The notes beneath the pieces are model-generated. The model did not search any database. It had not been told where the DNA came from and worked only from the letters and a program-made list of their open reading frames with translations. Below, piece after piece: positions 44,590 through 53,763 of a stretch of DNA of 64,000 nt (positions within the stretch are counted from its first letter, which is position 1; every line of letters begins with the position of its first letter). The DNA is taken from positions 26,607 through 90,606 of the forward strand of contig SVBX01000013.1 in assembly GCA_015058655.1 (NCBI GenBank). The letters are read 5' to 3'. The stretch comes from Pseudoselenomonas ruminantium (GTDB lineage: Bacteria; Bacillota; Negativicutes; Selenomonadales; Selenomonadaceae). A program made the translations under genes and the position numbers.

Positions 44590-46109
44590 ATCAACTTGCT
44601 TCTAACTTAAAGGAGAGAACTAGCGCAGAGCCTTCCCCTCTGGGGAAGGGGGACCGCGAAGCGGTGGATGAGGTGGCAGCTGCACTTATGACAGATAACA
44701 TTCCCTATAAGAAAAAGACCTATGTGGAGGACATCGAGCGCGCCCTTTACGACATCAAGGACATTGACCGCAGCCGCTACAAGTCCAAGTCCGGGCTGAC
44801 GGAGGAAATCATCAGGGACATTTCCCGGCGCAAGCATGACCCCCGGTGGATGCTGGATTTCCGTCTGAAATCCCTGCAGGTCTATCACAGCCTGCAGCTG
44901 CCAGCCTGGGGGCCGGATATTTCCGAGCTGAACATGGATGAAATCGTCACCTATGTGCAGCCCGATGCGAAACTGGCCGGGGACTGGCAGGAGGTGCCGG
45001 AGGATATCAAGGACACCTTCGACCGCCTGGGCATCCCCGAGGCCGAGCAGAAATCCCTGGGGGGCGTGGGGGCTCAGTATGACTCCGAGGTGGTCTATCA
45101 CTCCATTCAGGCAGATCTCGCCAAGCAGGGGGTCATCTACACGGATATGGAGACAGCCCTGCGGGAGCATGAGAAAATGGTGAAGGAATACTTCATGACC
45201 TTAGTCCCGCCCAAGGATCACAAGTTTGCTGCCCTCCACGGGGCGGTGTGGTCCGGCGGCTCCTTCGTCTATGTGCCAGAGGGAGTGCAGGTGGATATCC
45301 CCTTGCAGTCCTACTTCCGCCTGAATGCAGCTGGGGCAGGCCAGTTCGAGCATACGCTGATCATTGTAGAAAAAGGCGCTTCCCTGCACTTCATCGAGGG
45401 GTGCTCCGCTCCCCGGCACAATGTCACCAACCTCCACGCAGGCTGCGTGGAACTCTTTGTGAAAGAGGGGGCGCGGCTGCGCTATTCCACCATCGAGAAC
45501 TGGAGCCGCAATATGATGAACCTGAACACCAAGCGAGCCCTGGTGGAAAAAGACGGCCTTATCGAGTGGGTCAGCGGTTCCTTCGGCTCCCATATTTCCT
45601 GCCTGTACCCCTGCAGCGTGCTTCACGGGGAAAACGCCCGCTGCGAGTTCACCGGGGTGACCTTTGCCTCCAAGGGGCAGAATCTGGACACAGGGGCCAG
45701 CGTCATCCACGCGGCCCCTCATACCTCGGCCAATATCAACACCCGCACCATTTCCAAGGCCGGGGGCGCAGCCACCTACCGCAGCGCGGTGAAGGTGACG
45801 AGGAATGCACCTTATGCCAAGTGCTCGGTGAACTGTGAGTCCCTGATGCTGGACGATGAGTCCCGCAGCGACACCCTGCCCGTCATGGACATCCAGGGGG
45901 CGGAGGCCAATATCGGCCACGAGGCCAAGATAGGCCGCATCAGCGACGAGGCCATTTTCTACCTCATGAGCCGGGGCATTGACGAGAATGAAGCCCGGGC
46001 CATGATCGTGCGCGGCTTCGTGGAGCCGATCGCCAAGGAACTGCCCCTTGAATACGCAGTGGAAATGAACAACTTAGTCAATCTGGAATTAGAAGGGACC
46101 ATGGGGTGA
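44586..46109 (+). CDS. sufB: Fe-S scaffold protein SufB with repeat-derived N-terminal extension
   Basis: 507 residues. The body from about residue 43 (KKTYVEDIERALYDI) to the end is a normal SufB: GGVGAQYDSEVVYHS, VYVPEGVQVDIPLQSYFR, ASLHFIEGCSAPRHN, NWSRNMMNLNTKRA, DTLPVMDIQGAEANIGHEAKIG. The first ~34 codons contain a palindromic intergenic repeat in frame (residues around PSPLGKGDREAVDEVA). An AAAGGAG sits at about 44609 and the ATG at 44688 would be the expected ancestral start, so the repeat has separated the two; translation may now start at 44586 by coupling to sufC or still at 44688. Confidence 0.93.
   Translation: MNQLASNLKERTSAEPSPLGKGDREAVDEVAAALMTDNIPYKKKTYVEDIERALYDIKDIDRSRYKSKSGLTEEIIRDISRRKHDPRWMLDFRLKSLQVYHSLQLPAWGPDISELNMDEIVTYVQPDAKLAGDWQEVPEDIKDTFDRLGIPEAEQKSLGGVGAQYDSEVVYHSIQADLAKQGVIYTDMETALREHEKMVKEYFMTLVPPKDHKFAALHGAVWSGGSFVYVPEGVQVDIPLQSYFRLNAAGAGQFEHTLIIVEKGASLHFIEGCSAPRHNVTNLHAGCVELFVKEGARLRYSTIENWSRNMMNLNTKRALVEKDGLIEWVSGSFGSHISCLYPCSVLHGENARCEFTGVTFASKGQNLDTGASVIHAAPHTSANINTRTISKAGGAATYRSAVKVTRNAPYAKCSVNCESLMLDDESRSDTLPVMDIQGAEANIGHEAKIGRISDEAIFYLMSRGIDENEARAMIVRGFVEPIAKELPLEYAVEMNNLVNLELEGTMG
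44630..44682. repeat. palindromic repeat inside the sufB 5' region
   Basis: GCCTTCCCCTCTGGGGAAGG, then CCGCGAAGCGG and GGATGAGGTGG: same family as the intergenic composite at 16998-17160. Stem-forming, found here in the coding frame of sufB. Confidence 0.6.
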
Positions 46110-46954
46110 GGAAAATGACAGCCATATCAGAAGAAATCTTTTCCGCCATCCCCCTGCCCACCTGGCGCTGGCTGGGGGTCAATGAGGCAAAGGTGCCGGC
46201 GGGCATAAACATAAAAGAAGCAAAGCGTCAGGAAATTGTCGTGGCGGCAGGGCAGCAGCGCACCCTCAGCCGGCAGGAGATGGCTGGCGCTTCCGAACTG
46301 CACATAAGGCTGGAGCCAGGGGCGGATTTTGCCCTGGAGCAGGCAGTGCTCCTGACAGCAGGGCAGTCCTCGGCCATCAAGCTGAAGGTAACTGTCAGTG
46401 ACGGGGCCAAGTTCTCCTACACCGGCGCCTATGTGGGGGGAGCGGAAGCGGCTGCAGCCGTGGAAGTGGAACTGCTGGGCAGGGAGTCCAGGGCAGATGT
46501 CTGGGCCCTTTATCTGGGAGATAACCGCAATAAAATCGACCTGAACTACATTATCCGTCAGCAGGGCCGCCGCACCGAGGCCAATATGCAGGTGCGAGGG
46601 GCGCTGCTCACGGGGGCGGAGAAAATCTTCCGGGGCACCCTGGACTTCCGGCAGGGCACCAAAGGCTCTGTGGGCCGGGAGAATGAGGAAGTGCTCTGCC
46701 TTTCCGACGATGTGCGGAACCGCAGCGTACCCTTGATGCTCTCCCACGAAGATGAGGTGGACGGACACCATGCAGTGAGCGTGGGGCAGATGGATGAGGA
46801 GAAATTATTCTACCTGCAGAGCAGGGGCCTCAGCCCGGAGGAAGCCAGGCGGCTGATGGTGACTGCCATCCTGCAGCCTGTGCTTGACCGCTTTTCTGAG
46901 GAAATGCATGAGGAAGTCGCAAGTGAGTTAGAGGGGAGGCTTTCAAATGGGTGA
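46106..46954 (+). CDS. sufD: Fe-S assembly protein SufD
   Basis: 282 residues, short compared with proteobacterial SufD but usual for Firmicute-type. The beta-helical core and C-terminal SufB/SufD motif are present (GSVGRENEEVLCLSDDVRN, LMLSHEDEVDGHHAVSVGQM, LFYLQSRGLSPEEARRLMV). Forms the scaffold with SufB and SufC. Start either GTG 46106 (overlapping the sufB stop) or ATG 46115 (just after GTGAGG); I keep the first. Confidence 0.9.
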   Translation: MRKMTAISEEIFSAIPLPTWRWLGVNEAKVPAGINIKEAKRQEIVVAAGQQRTLSRQEMAGASELHIRLEPGADFALEQAVLLTAGQSSAIKLKVTVSDGAKFSYTGAYVGGAEAAAAVEVELLGRESRADVWALYLGDNRNKIDLNYIIRQQGRRTEANMQVRGALLTGAEKIFRGTLDFRQGTKGSVGRENEEVLCLSDDVRNRSVPLMLSHEDEVDGHHAVSVGQMDEEKLFYLQSRGLSPEEARRLMVTAILQPVLDRFSEEMHEEVASELEGRLSNG

Positions 46955-48170
46955 ACGGGATTTTCTGAGGGACTTTCCCCTCTTGAATAATAAGGTGAAC
47001 GATATAGCCTATCTGGACAACGGCGCCACTACCCAGAAGCCGGAGTCTGTGATACAGGCCATCTGCGGCTATTACGGCGGCTGCAATGCCAACCCCCACC
47101 GGGGAGCCTATGCCCTCTCCGTCAAGGCCACGGATATCTATGAAAACGCCAGGGCGAAGGTAGCCGGCTTCATCAAGGCCAGGAGGCCCGAGGAAATCAT
47201 CTTCACCAAGAACGCCACCGAGGCCCTGAACCTGGTGGCTTACTCCTATGGCCTCGCCCAGGTGGAGCAGGGGGATGAGATCGTCCTCACCATCTCCGAG
47301 CACCACAGCAATTTGGTGCCCTGGCAGTTCGTGGCCAGAACCAAGGGGGCTACCCTCAAGTACATCTATCTGGAGGAGGATGGCAATCTCTCTCAGGAGG
47401 ATATTGCAACTAAGATAACAGAACGCACCAAGATAGTGGCCGTGACCCAGGTTTCCAATGTGCTGGGGCTGAAGAACGATGTGCAGGATATAGTGAAAAA
47501 AGCCCACAGCGTGGGGGCGGTGGCCGTGGTGGACGGCTCCCAGAGCGTGGCCCACATGCAGGTGGATGTGCAGGCCTTGGGGGCGGACTTCTTCGCCTTC
47601 TCCGGGCACAAGATGCTCTCTCCCATGGGCATAGGGGTGCTCTATGGCAGGCATGAAATCCTCGACCATATGCAGCCCTTCCTCTTTGGAGGGGACATGA
47701 TAGAGTATGTGGAGGAGCAGGAGACCAGCTACGCCGATGTCCCCGCCCGCTTCGAGGCCGGCACCCAGAATGTAGGGGGCGCCGCCGGCCTGGCTGCCGC
47801 CATCGACTATCTGGAAAGGATTGGCTTCGACCGCATCGAGGCCATCGAGAAAGATTTGCTGGACTATGCCCTGCCCCGCCTCAGGGAAATGCCCTTCATC
47901 GAGCTATACGGCTGCGACAGCAAAAGGGATAACAAGACGGGCATCATCACCTTCAATGTGAAGGATGTGCATCCCCATGATGTGGCTACTATCCTTGATA
48001 GCCAGGGGGTAGCTGTGCGGGCCGGCCACCACTGCGCCCAGCCCCTGATGAAGTACCTGGGGCAGAACGCTACCTGCCGGGCCAGCTTCTACCTTTACAA
48101 TACCAGAGCAGATATCGACCGCTGGCTTGAGGCCTTGGGCAAAGTAAGGAGGATCATGCACCTTGAGTGA
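46947..48170 (+). CDS. sufS: cysteine desulfurase SufS
   Basis: 407 residues. Group II PLP-dependent cysteine desulfurase: AYLDNGATTQKP, SEHHSNLVPWQ, PLP-lysine motif DFFAFSGHKMLSPMGIGVLYG, and active-site cysteine in VRAGHHCAQPLM. Supplies persulfide sulfur to SufU. Start overlaps sufD by 8 nt with GGGGAGG upstream. Confidence 0.95.
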   Translation: MGERDFLRDFPLLNNKVNDIAYLDNGATTQKPESVIQAICGYYGGCNANPHRGAYALSVKATDIYENARAKVAGFIKARRPEEIIFTKNATEALNLVAYSYGLAQVEQGDEIVLTISEHHSNLVPWQFVARTKGATLKYIYLEEDGNLSQEDIATKITERTKIVAVTQVSNVLGLKNDVQDIVKKAHSVGAVAVVDGSQSVAHMQVDVQALGADFFAFSGHKMLSPMGIGVLYGRHEILDHMQPFLFGGDMIEYVEEQETSYADVPARFEAGTQNVGGAAGLAAAIDYLERIGFDRIEAIEKDLLDYALPRLREMPFIELYGCDSKRDNKTGIITFNVKDVHPHDVATILDSQGVAVRAGHHCAQPLMKYLGQNATCRASFYLYNTRADIDRWLEALGKVRRIMHLE

Positions 48171-48591
48171 GTTAGAAGATGTTTATACGGAAGTCATCAC
48201 CGAGCACAGCCGCTGCCAGGAAAACAAGCGGCATCTGGCCTGCGCCACCTGTGCCCTGAAGGGTCACAACCCTTCCTGCGGGGATGAGATTACCCTGGAA
48301 ATCAATGTGGAGGATGGCATAGTGAAAGACGCTGCCTTCACCGGCGCCGGCTGCGCCATCTCCCAGGCCTCCACGGATATCATGATTGACCTGATGCGTG
48401 GCAAGACCGTGGAGGAGGCCAGGGGCCTCACGGATAAGTTCATGGCCATGATCAAAAGGGAAATTACCTCAGAGGAAGAACTGGCAGATTTGGAAGAGGC
48501 CATCGCCCTCAAGAATATCTCCCATATGCCAGCCAGAGTGAAGTGCGCCATGCTGGCCTGGAGAACCTTGAAAGAGGCTCTGGAGAAGTAG
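48163..48591 (+). CDS. sufU: SufU-type sulfur transfer/scaffold protein
   Basis: 142 residues. Zinc/sulfur-site residues seen: NPSCGDEITLEI (Cys near 44), GAGCAISQASTDI (Cys near 67) and MPARVKCAML (Cys near 127), the Gram-positive SufU pattern that activates SufS. Starts with TTG at 48163, overlapping the sufS stop, with AAGGAGG upstream. No SufE or SufA gene follows. Confidence 0.92.
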   Translation: MSELEDVYTEVITEHSRCQENKRHLACATCALKGHNPSCGDEITLEINVEDGIVKDAAFTGAGCAISQASTDIMIDLMRGKTVEEARGLTDKFMAMIKREITSEEELADLEEAIALKNISHMPARVKCAMLAWRTLKEALEK

Positions 48592-49071
48592 CAGCAACAA
48601 AGGCAAGCAGCTCTCACCGCAAGGTGGGGGGGATCGCTATTACTACTGCATAGATGGTGAAAAATCCATCGAAATCGGCATGCTGCGGAAAGATTGAGCC
48701 AGGACACAAGGAATAGCTATGGGTTGCCGCCGAGGCGACTGACTGAGTGAAAGAATCAGAGCGCCCCCTGTGAGGAAATGTCTTCACGGGGGCTGCCATG
48801 CTGGCCATTATACACTGACCCTTTCCATATAGGAGCTATAGCAGCTCCTTTGAGAGCGAAATACGACCATTTTGAGCGCAAGGAATCAGGCGGTCTGCCA
48901 ATCGTCTTTTTCCTTTGCGCTCTTTGTATTTTCCGATGCTATGAACAAACTGAGCGCAGTCAGGGAAAAATGGGGCGGCAGACAGGATTTCTCCTTATCA
49001 GAGGCGAATGTATAGACACGGTACAGTTTTTGGCCGTTTTTGAAGCTTGCTATACAAGGAGGATGATAGAG
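48592..49071. other. intergenic stretch with a terminator hairpin
   Basis: About 480 bp without a supportable gene. A short open stretch near 48628-48697 (ending IDGEKSIEIGMLRKD) could be a gene fragment. A stem with GCCCCCTGTGA and TCACGGGGGC (48763-48793) belongs to a terminator family also seen at 56485 and 59716. Confidence 0.4.
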
Positions 49072-49917
49072 ATGAAATTTGACCTCAAAAAGAAACTCAT
49101 GGCAGCTGCTTTGGCTGGTACGGTGGCAATCGGCGCAGAGATGGGCGCCTCGTCTGCTTATGCTGCCCCGGCAGACCGGGAGAGCATTGCCCAGGTGGCG
49201 CTCTTGCAGTCTCTGGCGCAGGGGTATTTCGGCGGCACGGTGACGGCCGGTCAGCTTCGCACTTTCGGCGATACGGGCATCGGAACTTTCGAGGGGCTTA
49301 ACGGCGAGATGATCGTGCTGGATGGCACTATTTATCAGGCCTTGGGGGATGGGCGCGTGATCGTGTGCCCCGATGAGACGAGGATACCCTTTTCCAATGT
49401 GACTTTTTTTGACAAGGATATTGCCGTCAGGCTGGAAAATGTCAAGGATAAGGCGGCTTTGGAGAAAGCCTTGAACGAGGCTGTTCGGCAGCACGGCGCC
49501 AACAGCTTTTACATGGTAAAACTGCCCGCCGAATTCTCCTCCATCCTGTTCCGCAGCGAATACGGCAGCCAGGAGCCTTATCCCACCCTGGTAGAGGCGC
49601 TGAAAGGCAAGCAGACGGAATTCACCGAGAAAAACATCAAGGGCACCCTGGTGGGCCTGTACTGCCCCAGCTATATGGGAGAACTCAACTCCGTCGGCTG
49701 GCATTTCCACTTCATTTCGGATGACAAAAAGAAGGGCGGGCATATCCTGGAGCTTTCCCTGAAAAACGCCACGGCATATCTTGACCAGACGGACAAGTTC
49801 ACCCTGATCCTGCATGATGACAAAAAGTTCCATGACCTGAATCTGGCCAAGGACATGAAGGATGATATCAGGAGCGCGGAGCAGGATACCAAAGGGAAAT
49901 TGCAGGGGGCGAATTGA
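49072..49917 (+). CDS. acetolactate decarboxylase with signal peptide
   Basis: 281 residues. The first ~32 are a signal peptide (basic start, hydrophobic AAALAGTVAIGAE, cut near AYAAPA). The rest is a full alpha-acetolactate decarboxylase: LRTFGDTGIGTFEGLNGEM, VLDGTIYQALGDGRV, PFSNVTFF, and the zinc ligands HxHx10H in GWHFHFISDDKKKGGH. It converts acetolactate to acetoin. Cytoplasmic in Bacillus; here predicted to be exported. ATG at 49072 has AGGAGG at a 9-nt spacing, whereas the ATG at 49063 touches it. No acetolactate synthase is adjacent. Confidence 0.88.
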   Translation: MKFDLKKKLMAAALAGTVAIGAEMGASSAYAAPADRESIAQVALLQSLAQGYFGGTVTAGQLRTFGDTGIGTFEGLNGEMIVLDGTIYQALGDGRVIVCPDETRIPFSNVTFFDKDIAVRLENVKDKAALEKALNEAVRQHGANSFYMVKLPAEFSSILFRSEYGSQEPYPTLVEALKGKQTEFTEKNIKGTLVGLYCPSYMGELNSVGWHFHFISDDKKKGGHILELSLKNATAYLDQTDKFTLILHDDKKFHDLNLAKDMKDDIRSAEQDTKGKLQGAN

Positions 49918-49962
49918 AAGCAGACTATCCCTTCGAGGATCAGGCAGTAAGGGAATAGAGTT

Positions 49963-50007
49963 ACCGCAAAGGAGCTGCTGCATTGTGTGCAGCAGCTCCT
50001 TTGCGGT
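49963..50007. terminator. long perfect hairpin
   Basis: Twenty-base arms ACCGCAAAGGAGCTGCTGCA and its complement with a 5-nt loop, 45 nt after the decarboxylase gene. No U-tract follows, so it may be a repeat or stabilising stem rather than a simple terminator. It replaces the missing 5' end of the toxin gene. Confidence 0.55.
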
Positions 50008-50009
50008 GG

Positions 50010-50149
50010 ACGATAAGGCTGTCTTAACCCATGGATTCATAAAAAAGACCCAGAAGACACCAAAGAAAGAGATTCAAAAGGCAAAGGATATTCGGGAGGA
50101 ACATCTGAAGCGGCAAAAATCGAAAAAAGAAGGCGAAAAAAATGGATGA
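50010..50149 (+). pseudogene. truncated HigB/RelE-type toxin (C-terminal remnant)
   Basis: Codons ending the gene read LTHGFIKKTQKTPKKEIQKA and KDIREEHLKRQ, the C-terminal end of phage-derived Gp49-like HigB toxins (catalytic-face HGFxKK). The first half is absent; a perfect hairpin occupies its place. It overlaps the antitoxin start by 8 nt, as in intact pairs. Confidence 0.65.
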
Positions 50150-50414
50150 TTTGGATAAATACTTGAATGAGCAGATGAAGAATCCTGAATTCAAACAGGA
50201 ATGGGATAACCATGAAATGGAGTATCAGCTGATGATGATGATACTGAAGGCCCGCAAAGATCAAAATATGACGCAGATGGAACTGGCGGAGCGAACCGGC
50301 CTGCGTCAGTCCAATATCAGCAGAATTGAGAAAGGACAGGCCCTTCCATCTATTGCTACTCTGAGCAAGATTGCCCAGGGTTTGGGAAAACGGTTGCAAA
50401 TAAGCTTTGTGTGA
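50142..50414 (+). CDS. XRE-family antitoxin HigA-like
   Basis: 90 residues with a helix-turn-helix at about 41-75 (MTQMELAERTGLRQSNISRI, then EKGQALPSIATLSKIAQGLG). Layout downstream of a HigB-like remnant marks it as antitoxin/autorepressor of a pair whose toxin has been lost. Confidence 0.82.
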   Translation: MDDLDKYLNEQMKNPEFKQEWDNHEMEYQLMMMILKARKDQNMTQMELAERTGLRQSNISRIEKGQALPSIATLSKIAQGLGKRLQISFV

Positions 50415-50495
50415 AGGCTATGGGATGGTGATGTTCATGGTCATAAGTCATTGCAATTTTAGAGAATCCCATTGGAGCAGGAAGGAGCGAGAAGC

Positions 50496-52070
50496 ATGGC
50501 AGAAGAATTCCGGCGGCTGCCCATCGGGGTGCAGAGCTTTGAAATCATGCGGCAGGAGAATTTCCTGTATGTTGATAAGACACGCTATGTCTACCGGCTG
50601 GCGCATAGCGGGCGGCAGTATTTCCTCAGCCGTCCCCGGCGCTTTGGCAAGAGTTTGTTCCTGTCTACCTTGAAAGCCTATTGGGAAGGGAAGCAGGAAC
50701 TTTTTGAGGGGCTGGATATAGCAGAGCTGGAAAAGAATGAAGAAGGAGCCTTTGCGCCTTATCCCGTGTTCTATTTTGACTTCAACGGGCAGAACTATCA
50801 GATGGATACAGCGCTGGAAGATATACTGGCAGAACACTTGCGCAGATGGGAGAAAATCTATGGGGGAGATGGCAGTTTGCCGTTGTCTGAACGCTTCAGA
50901 AATCTAATGGCTGCAGCGAAGGAAAAGACGGGCAAAGGCTGCGTAGTGCTCATAGATGAATACGACAAGCCCCTGCTTGAAGTATTAGAAAATGACAAGT
51001 TGGAGGAGCATAACAAAGCGGTATTCAAGGGCTTCTTCGGCACGCTGAAAAGCTATGACGAATATCTGCAATTTGTCTTCATCACCGGCGTCACGAAGTT
51101 CAGCAAGGTCAGCATCTTCAGCGACTTGAACCAGCTGAATGACATTTCGTTCAGTAAGGATTTTGCAGGAATTTGCGGCATTACGGAGACGGAGATGACA
51201 GCAGTTTTCGCACCGGAGATAGAGAAGCTGGCCGGGGGAATGAGCCTTAGCTATGAGGAATGTACTGCAGAGCTTCGGAAGATGTACGATGGCTACCATT
51301 TCCATCCTGAGGCTGATGGAGTATACAATCCTTTCAGCCTGTTAAAAGCTTTTTTTGGAGAGGAAATGGGGGCCTACTGGTTTGCCACAGGCACTCCGAC
51401 TTTCCTGGTACGCAGGATGAAAAGCATGCATTTCGATGTGCGGCAGTTCGAAGGCGGCATGCTTCATGCCACTTCAGCTGCCCTCAGCGATTATCGGGCA
51501 GAGAATCCGGACATTGTGCCGCTGCTCTATCAGACCGGCTACCTTACGCTCTTTGGCTACGATGCCCGCAAAAGGCGCTATACTTTAGGCTTTCCCAATG
51601 AAGAAGTCAAATACGGTTTTCTGGAAAGCCTGCTGCCTGTCTATACGCCTGCCTCTGTTCCGGGGCGGGGGACGGATATTTTTACCTTGGATGACAGCTT
51701 GGAAGCGGGGGACACTGACAGAGTGCGGGAAATCCTCACCGCCCTTTTTGACAGCATTCCCTACACTACGGATGATGCCCCTTTCGAGCATTACTTCCAG
51801 TCGGTGCTATATATCGTTTTCACCCTGCTGGGGCAGCACACCCATTGCGAAGTGCGCAGCAGCCGGGGGCGGGCTGACTGCGTGCTGGAGACGGACAGAT
51901 TTGTCTACATCTTTGAATTCAAAGTGGATAAATCAGCCCAGGAGGCCCTGGCGCAGATTGAGGCAAAGGGCTATGCCGCTCCCTACGGGGCAGACGAAAG
52001 GCAACTGCTCAAAATCGGCGTTTCCTTCGATTCGAAGTCACGGAGCCTCACGGACTGGCTGGTGGGGTAA
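50496..52070 (+). CDS. AAA-ATPase-like / PD-(D/E)XK nuclease-family protein
   Basis: 524 residues of the widespread family joining an AAA-ATPase-like domain (PF09820 type) with a C-terminal PD-(D/E)XK domain. Seen: LPIGVQSFEIMRQENFLYVDKT, P-loop SRPRRFGKSLFLSTL, Walker B-like VVLIDEYDKPLL, and near the C-terminus EVRSSRGRADCVLET with FEFKVDKSAQEAL as the nuclease-like core (D...E-x-K). Common in anaerobes in many copies; role unproven, possibly mobile-element related. ATG at 50496 follows GGAAGGAG. Confidence 0.82.
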   Translation: MAEEFRRLPIGVQSFEIMRQENFLYVDKTRYVYRLAHSGRQYFLSRPRRFGKSLFLSTLKAYWEGKQELFEGLDIAELEKNEEGAFAPYPVFYFDFNGQNYQMDTALEDILAEHLRRWEKIYGGDGSLPLSERFRNLMAAAKEKTGKGCVVLIDEYDKPLLEVLENDKLEEHNKAVFKGFFGTLKSYDEYLQFVFITGVTKFSKVSIFSDLNQLNDISFSKDFAGICGITETEMTAVFAPEIEKLAGGMSLSYEECTAELRKMYDGYHFHPEADGVYNPFSLLKAFFGEEMGAYWFATGTPTFLVRRMKSMHFDVRQFEGGMLHATSAALSDYRAENPDIVPLLYQTGYLTLFGYDARKRRYTLGFPNEEVKYGFLESLLPVYTPASVPGRGTDIFTLDDSLEAGDTDRVREILTALFDSIPYTTDDAPFEHYFQSVLYIVFTLLGQHTHCEVRSSRGRADCVLETDRFVYIFEFKVDKSAQEALAQIEAKGYAAPYGADERQLLKIGVSFDSKSRSLTDWLVG

Positions 52071-52091
52071 TCAAACCGCTTTTTACCCAAA

Positions 52092-52667
52092 TCATTCCAG
52101 CATGCCCAAGGTATAAGCAAGCAGTTTTTTGATATCTGCTTCGTTTGCCTCATAGGGATGTGACAGACAAAAGGTATAAGCTGCAATGGCTTCGGCGGCG
52201 ACCATTTCCAGCACCAGGGCTTCATGGGGGCTGGACAGGTTTTTATGGCGGCTGCGCTCCCACAGGTGCAGCTTGATGGCATCCTTCCATTTTTGGATAA
52301 AGGTATAGTTTGGCTCCTGCACCAGGAAACTGTAAAACCATCGCTTATGCTCGTTTAGATAAGCGATGGTTTTTCCGTAAAAGGACATAGCCTCCGGCTT
52401 TCGTTCCTCATAAACCAGAGCTTCGTTCAGCTGCAGAAGCTTTTGGATGAAGTGGTTTTCGATATGCTCCCGCAGTTCCTCCAGGCTTTCGTAATGCACA
52501 TAGAAGCTGCTGCGTGCCACATAGGCGGCGTTGCAAAGCTCCTTTACCCTTATGCTGCCCCGCGGTTTGGTGTAGGAAAGCTCCAGATAGGCTTCCATAA
52601 GCGTCCGTTGGAGGTCGGTTATTTCCCGCAGGGGGAGTTCGCGTACATACTGATAAGGGCTTTCCAT
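52092..52667 (-). CDS. TetR/AcrR family transcriptional regulator
   Basis: 191 residues. N-terminal helix-turn-helix (SIRVKELCNAAYVARSSFYVHYESLEEL, positions about 38-65) is of the TetR type, with a C-terminal helical ligand domain. It lies 23 nt downstream of, and in the same direction as, a metallo-beta-lactamase-fold hydrolase gene and may control it. Ligand unknown. Confidence 0.85.
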   Translation of the reverse strand: MESPYQYVRELPLREITDLQRTLMEAYLELSYTKPRGSIRVKELCNAAYVARSSFYVHYESLEELREHIENHFIQKLLQLNEALVYEERKPEAMSFYGKTIAYLNEHKRWFYSFLVQEPNYTFIQKWKDAIKLHLWERSRHKNLSSPHEALVLEMVAAEAIAAYTFCLSHPYEANEADIKKLLAYTLGMLE

Positions 52668-52690
52668 GATATCGCCGCCTTTGCCGTCCC

Positions 52691-53551
52691 TTATAAGACA
52701 ATTTCGTGAGGAATCACATTCATGTCATGGTTCGCCAGGGACTCCAGACATTCCTTTTTTTGGCTCATCTCCCGGATCCATTGCAGGGATTGATAAGCCT
52801 TTTTTTCATCGAGGGCGGTCCCCGGCGGGATCATTTCCTGCCAGGATTTTTCTGCATAGCCTCCATCGGCAAACAGCAGCACGAATTTGCCGCCATGTGA
52901 GATTTTCACTGCGGCCAGGCCGCTGGTATGGCCGGGGAGCTGAATCATTTCCACGCTGCCGTCGCCGAACAGGTCGAAGCTGCGGCCCGCAGGCCCCTGT
53001 CCCGTTTCCTTGAAGGTAAAGGTTTCGATGGGGACGCCTTTCCACATGCTGGTGACATAACGCTCCGCATGTGCTTTTGCATCCTGCCATTCCTCCTCGC
53101 TCACGAGGATATGCTTGGCTCCTTTCACCTGCTTCAGGCCGCTGGCGTGGTCGGAGTGCAGATGGGTGAGCAGTACATAGTCGATGTCCTTTGGCCGGAT
53201 ATTGAGGCGCGCCAGCTGCTCTACCAGAGATTCCCCCTTGGGCAGCACCCCTTGGTTCAGCAGGAAATGCGCCAGCCCCAGATGGCGTATCTGGGCGAAG
53301 CGGCTGTATTCCCCCTGGGGGCTGATTTCCCGATGCCAGCCCGTATCCACCAGCAGGCGCCCCTGGGGATGCTCAATGAGATAAGCCGAAACCGGCAGCC
53401 AGATGCGCTGCCTGCGCCCGTAGGCGGATAGCAGAGTGAGCTGCACCGGATGGGGATTTTTCTCTTTATCCTTGAAGGGCAGACCGGGAGATACGCACAC
53501 CCGGCCGGTATGGAACACATGGATACGGATTTTGGTCTGCACACTGCTCAT
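52691..53551 (-). CDS. metallo-beta-lactamase-fold hydrolase (lactonase-like)
   Basis: 286 residues. Metal motif HLHSDHASG (HxHxDH), then LPGHTSG and ADGGYAEKSW, and a late histidine (SLANHDMNVIP), the complement expected of dinuclear-zinc MBL enzymes. The layout (LVDTGWH near residue 70) is closest to N-acyl-homoserine-lactonase-like members, but substrate is not readable. GGAGCTTGCTTT precedes the ATG at 53551. Confidence 0.85.
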   Translation of the reverse strand: MSSVQTKIRIHVFHTGRVCVSPGLPFKDKEKNPHPVQLTLLSAYGRRQRIWLPVSAYLIEHPQGRLLVDTGWHREISPQGEYSRFAQIRHLGLAHFLLNQGVLPKGESLVEQLARLNIRPKDIDYVLLTHLHSDHASGLKQVKGAKHILVSEEEWQDAKAHAERYVTSMWKGVPIETFTFKETGQGPAGRSFDLFGDGSVEMIQLPGHTSGLAAVKISHGGKFVLLFADGGYAEKSWQEMIPPGTALDEKKAYQSLQWIREMSQKKECLESLANHDMNVIPHEIVL

Positions 53552-53689
53552 AAAGCAAGCTCCTTTCGTTCTGTCGCGTTTCTATGCCTCACATGATAGC
53601 ATAGGGCAGAGGGATTTGCTTAGACAGGACAGCAGGAAGTGTCCAAATCGTAAGAGAAAAACGGTGAGTTTTGCTGGCAAAATAGAATC

Positions 53690-53721
53690 ATGACCTCAAA
53701 AAACAAGAAATTTGAGGTCAT
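53690..53721. repeat. hairpin
   Basis: ATGACCTCAAA and TTTGAGGTCAT, perfect 11-bp arms with a 10-nt A-rich loop, upstream of the hydrolase gene and before the debris region. Confidence 0.45.
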
Positions 53722-53763
53722 AGTGCTATATAGGCTGCAACTCAATTAGATAGGGAGGTGGCA

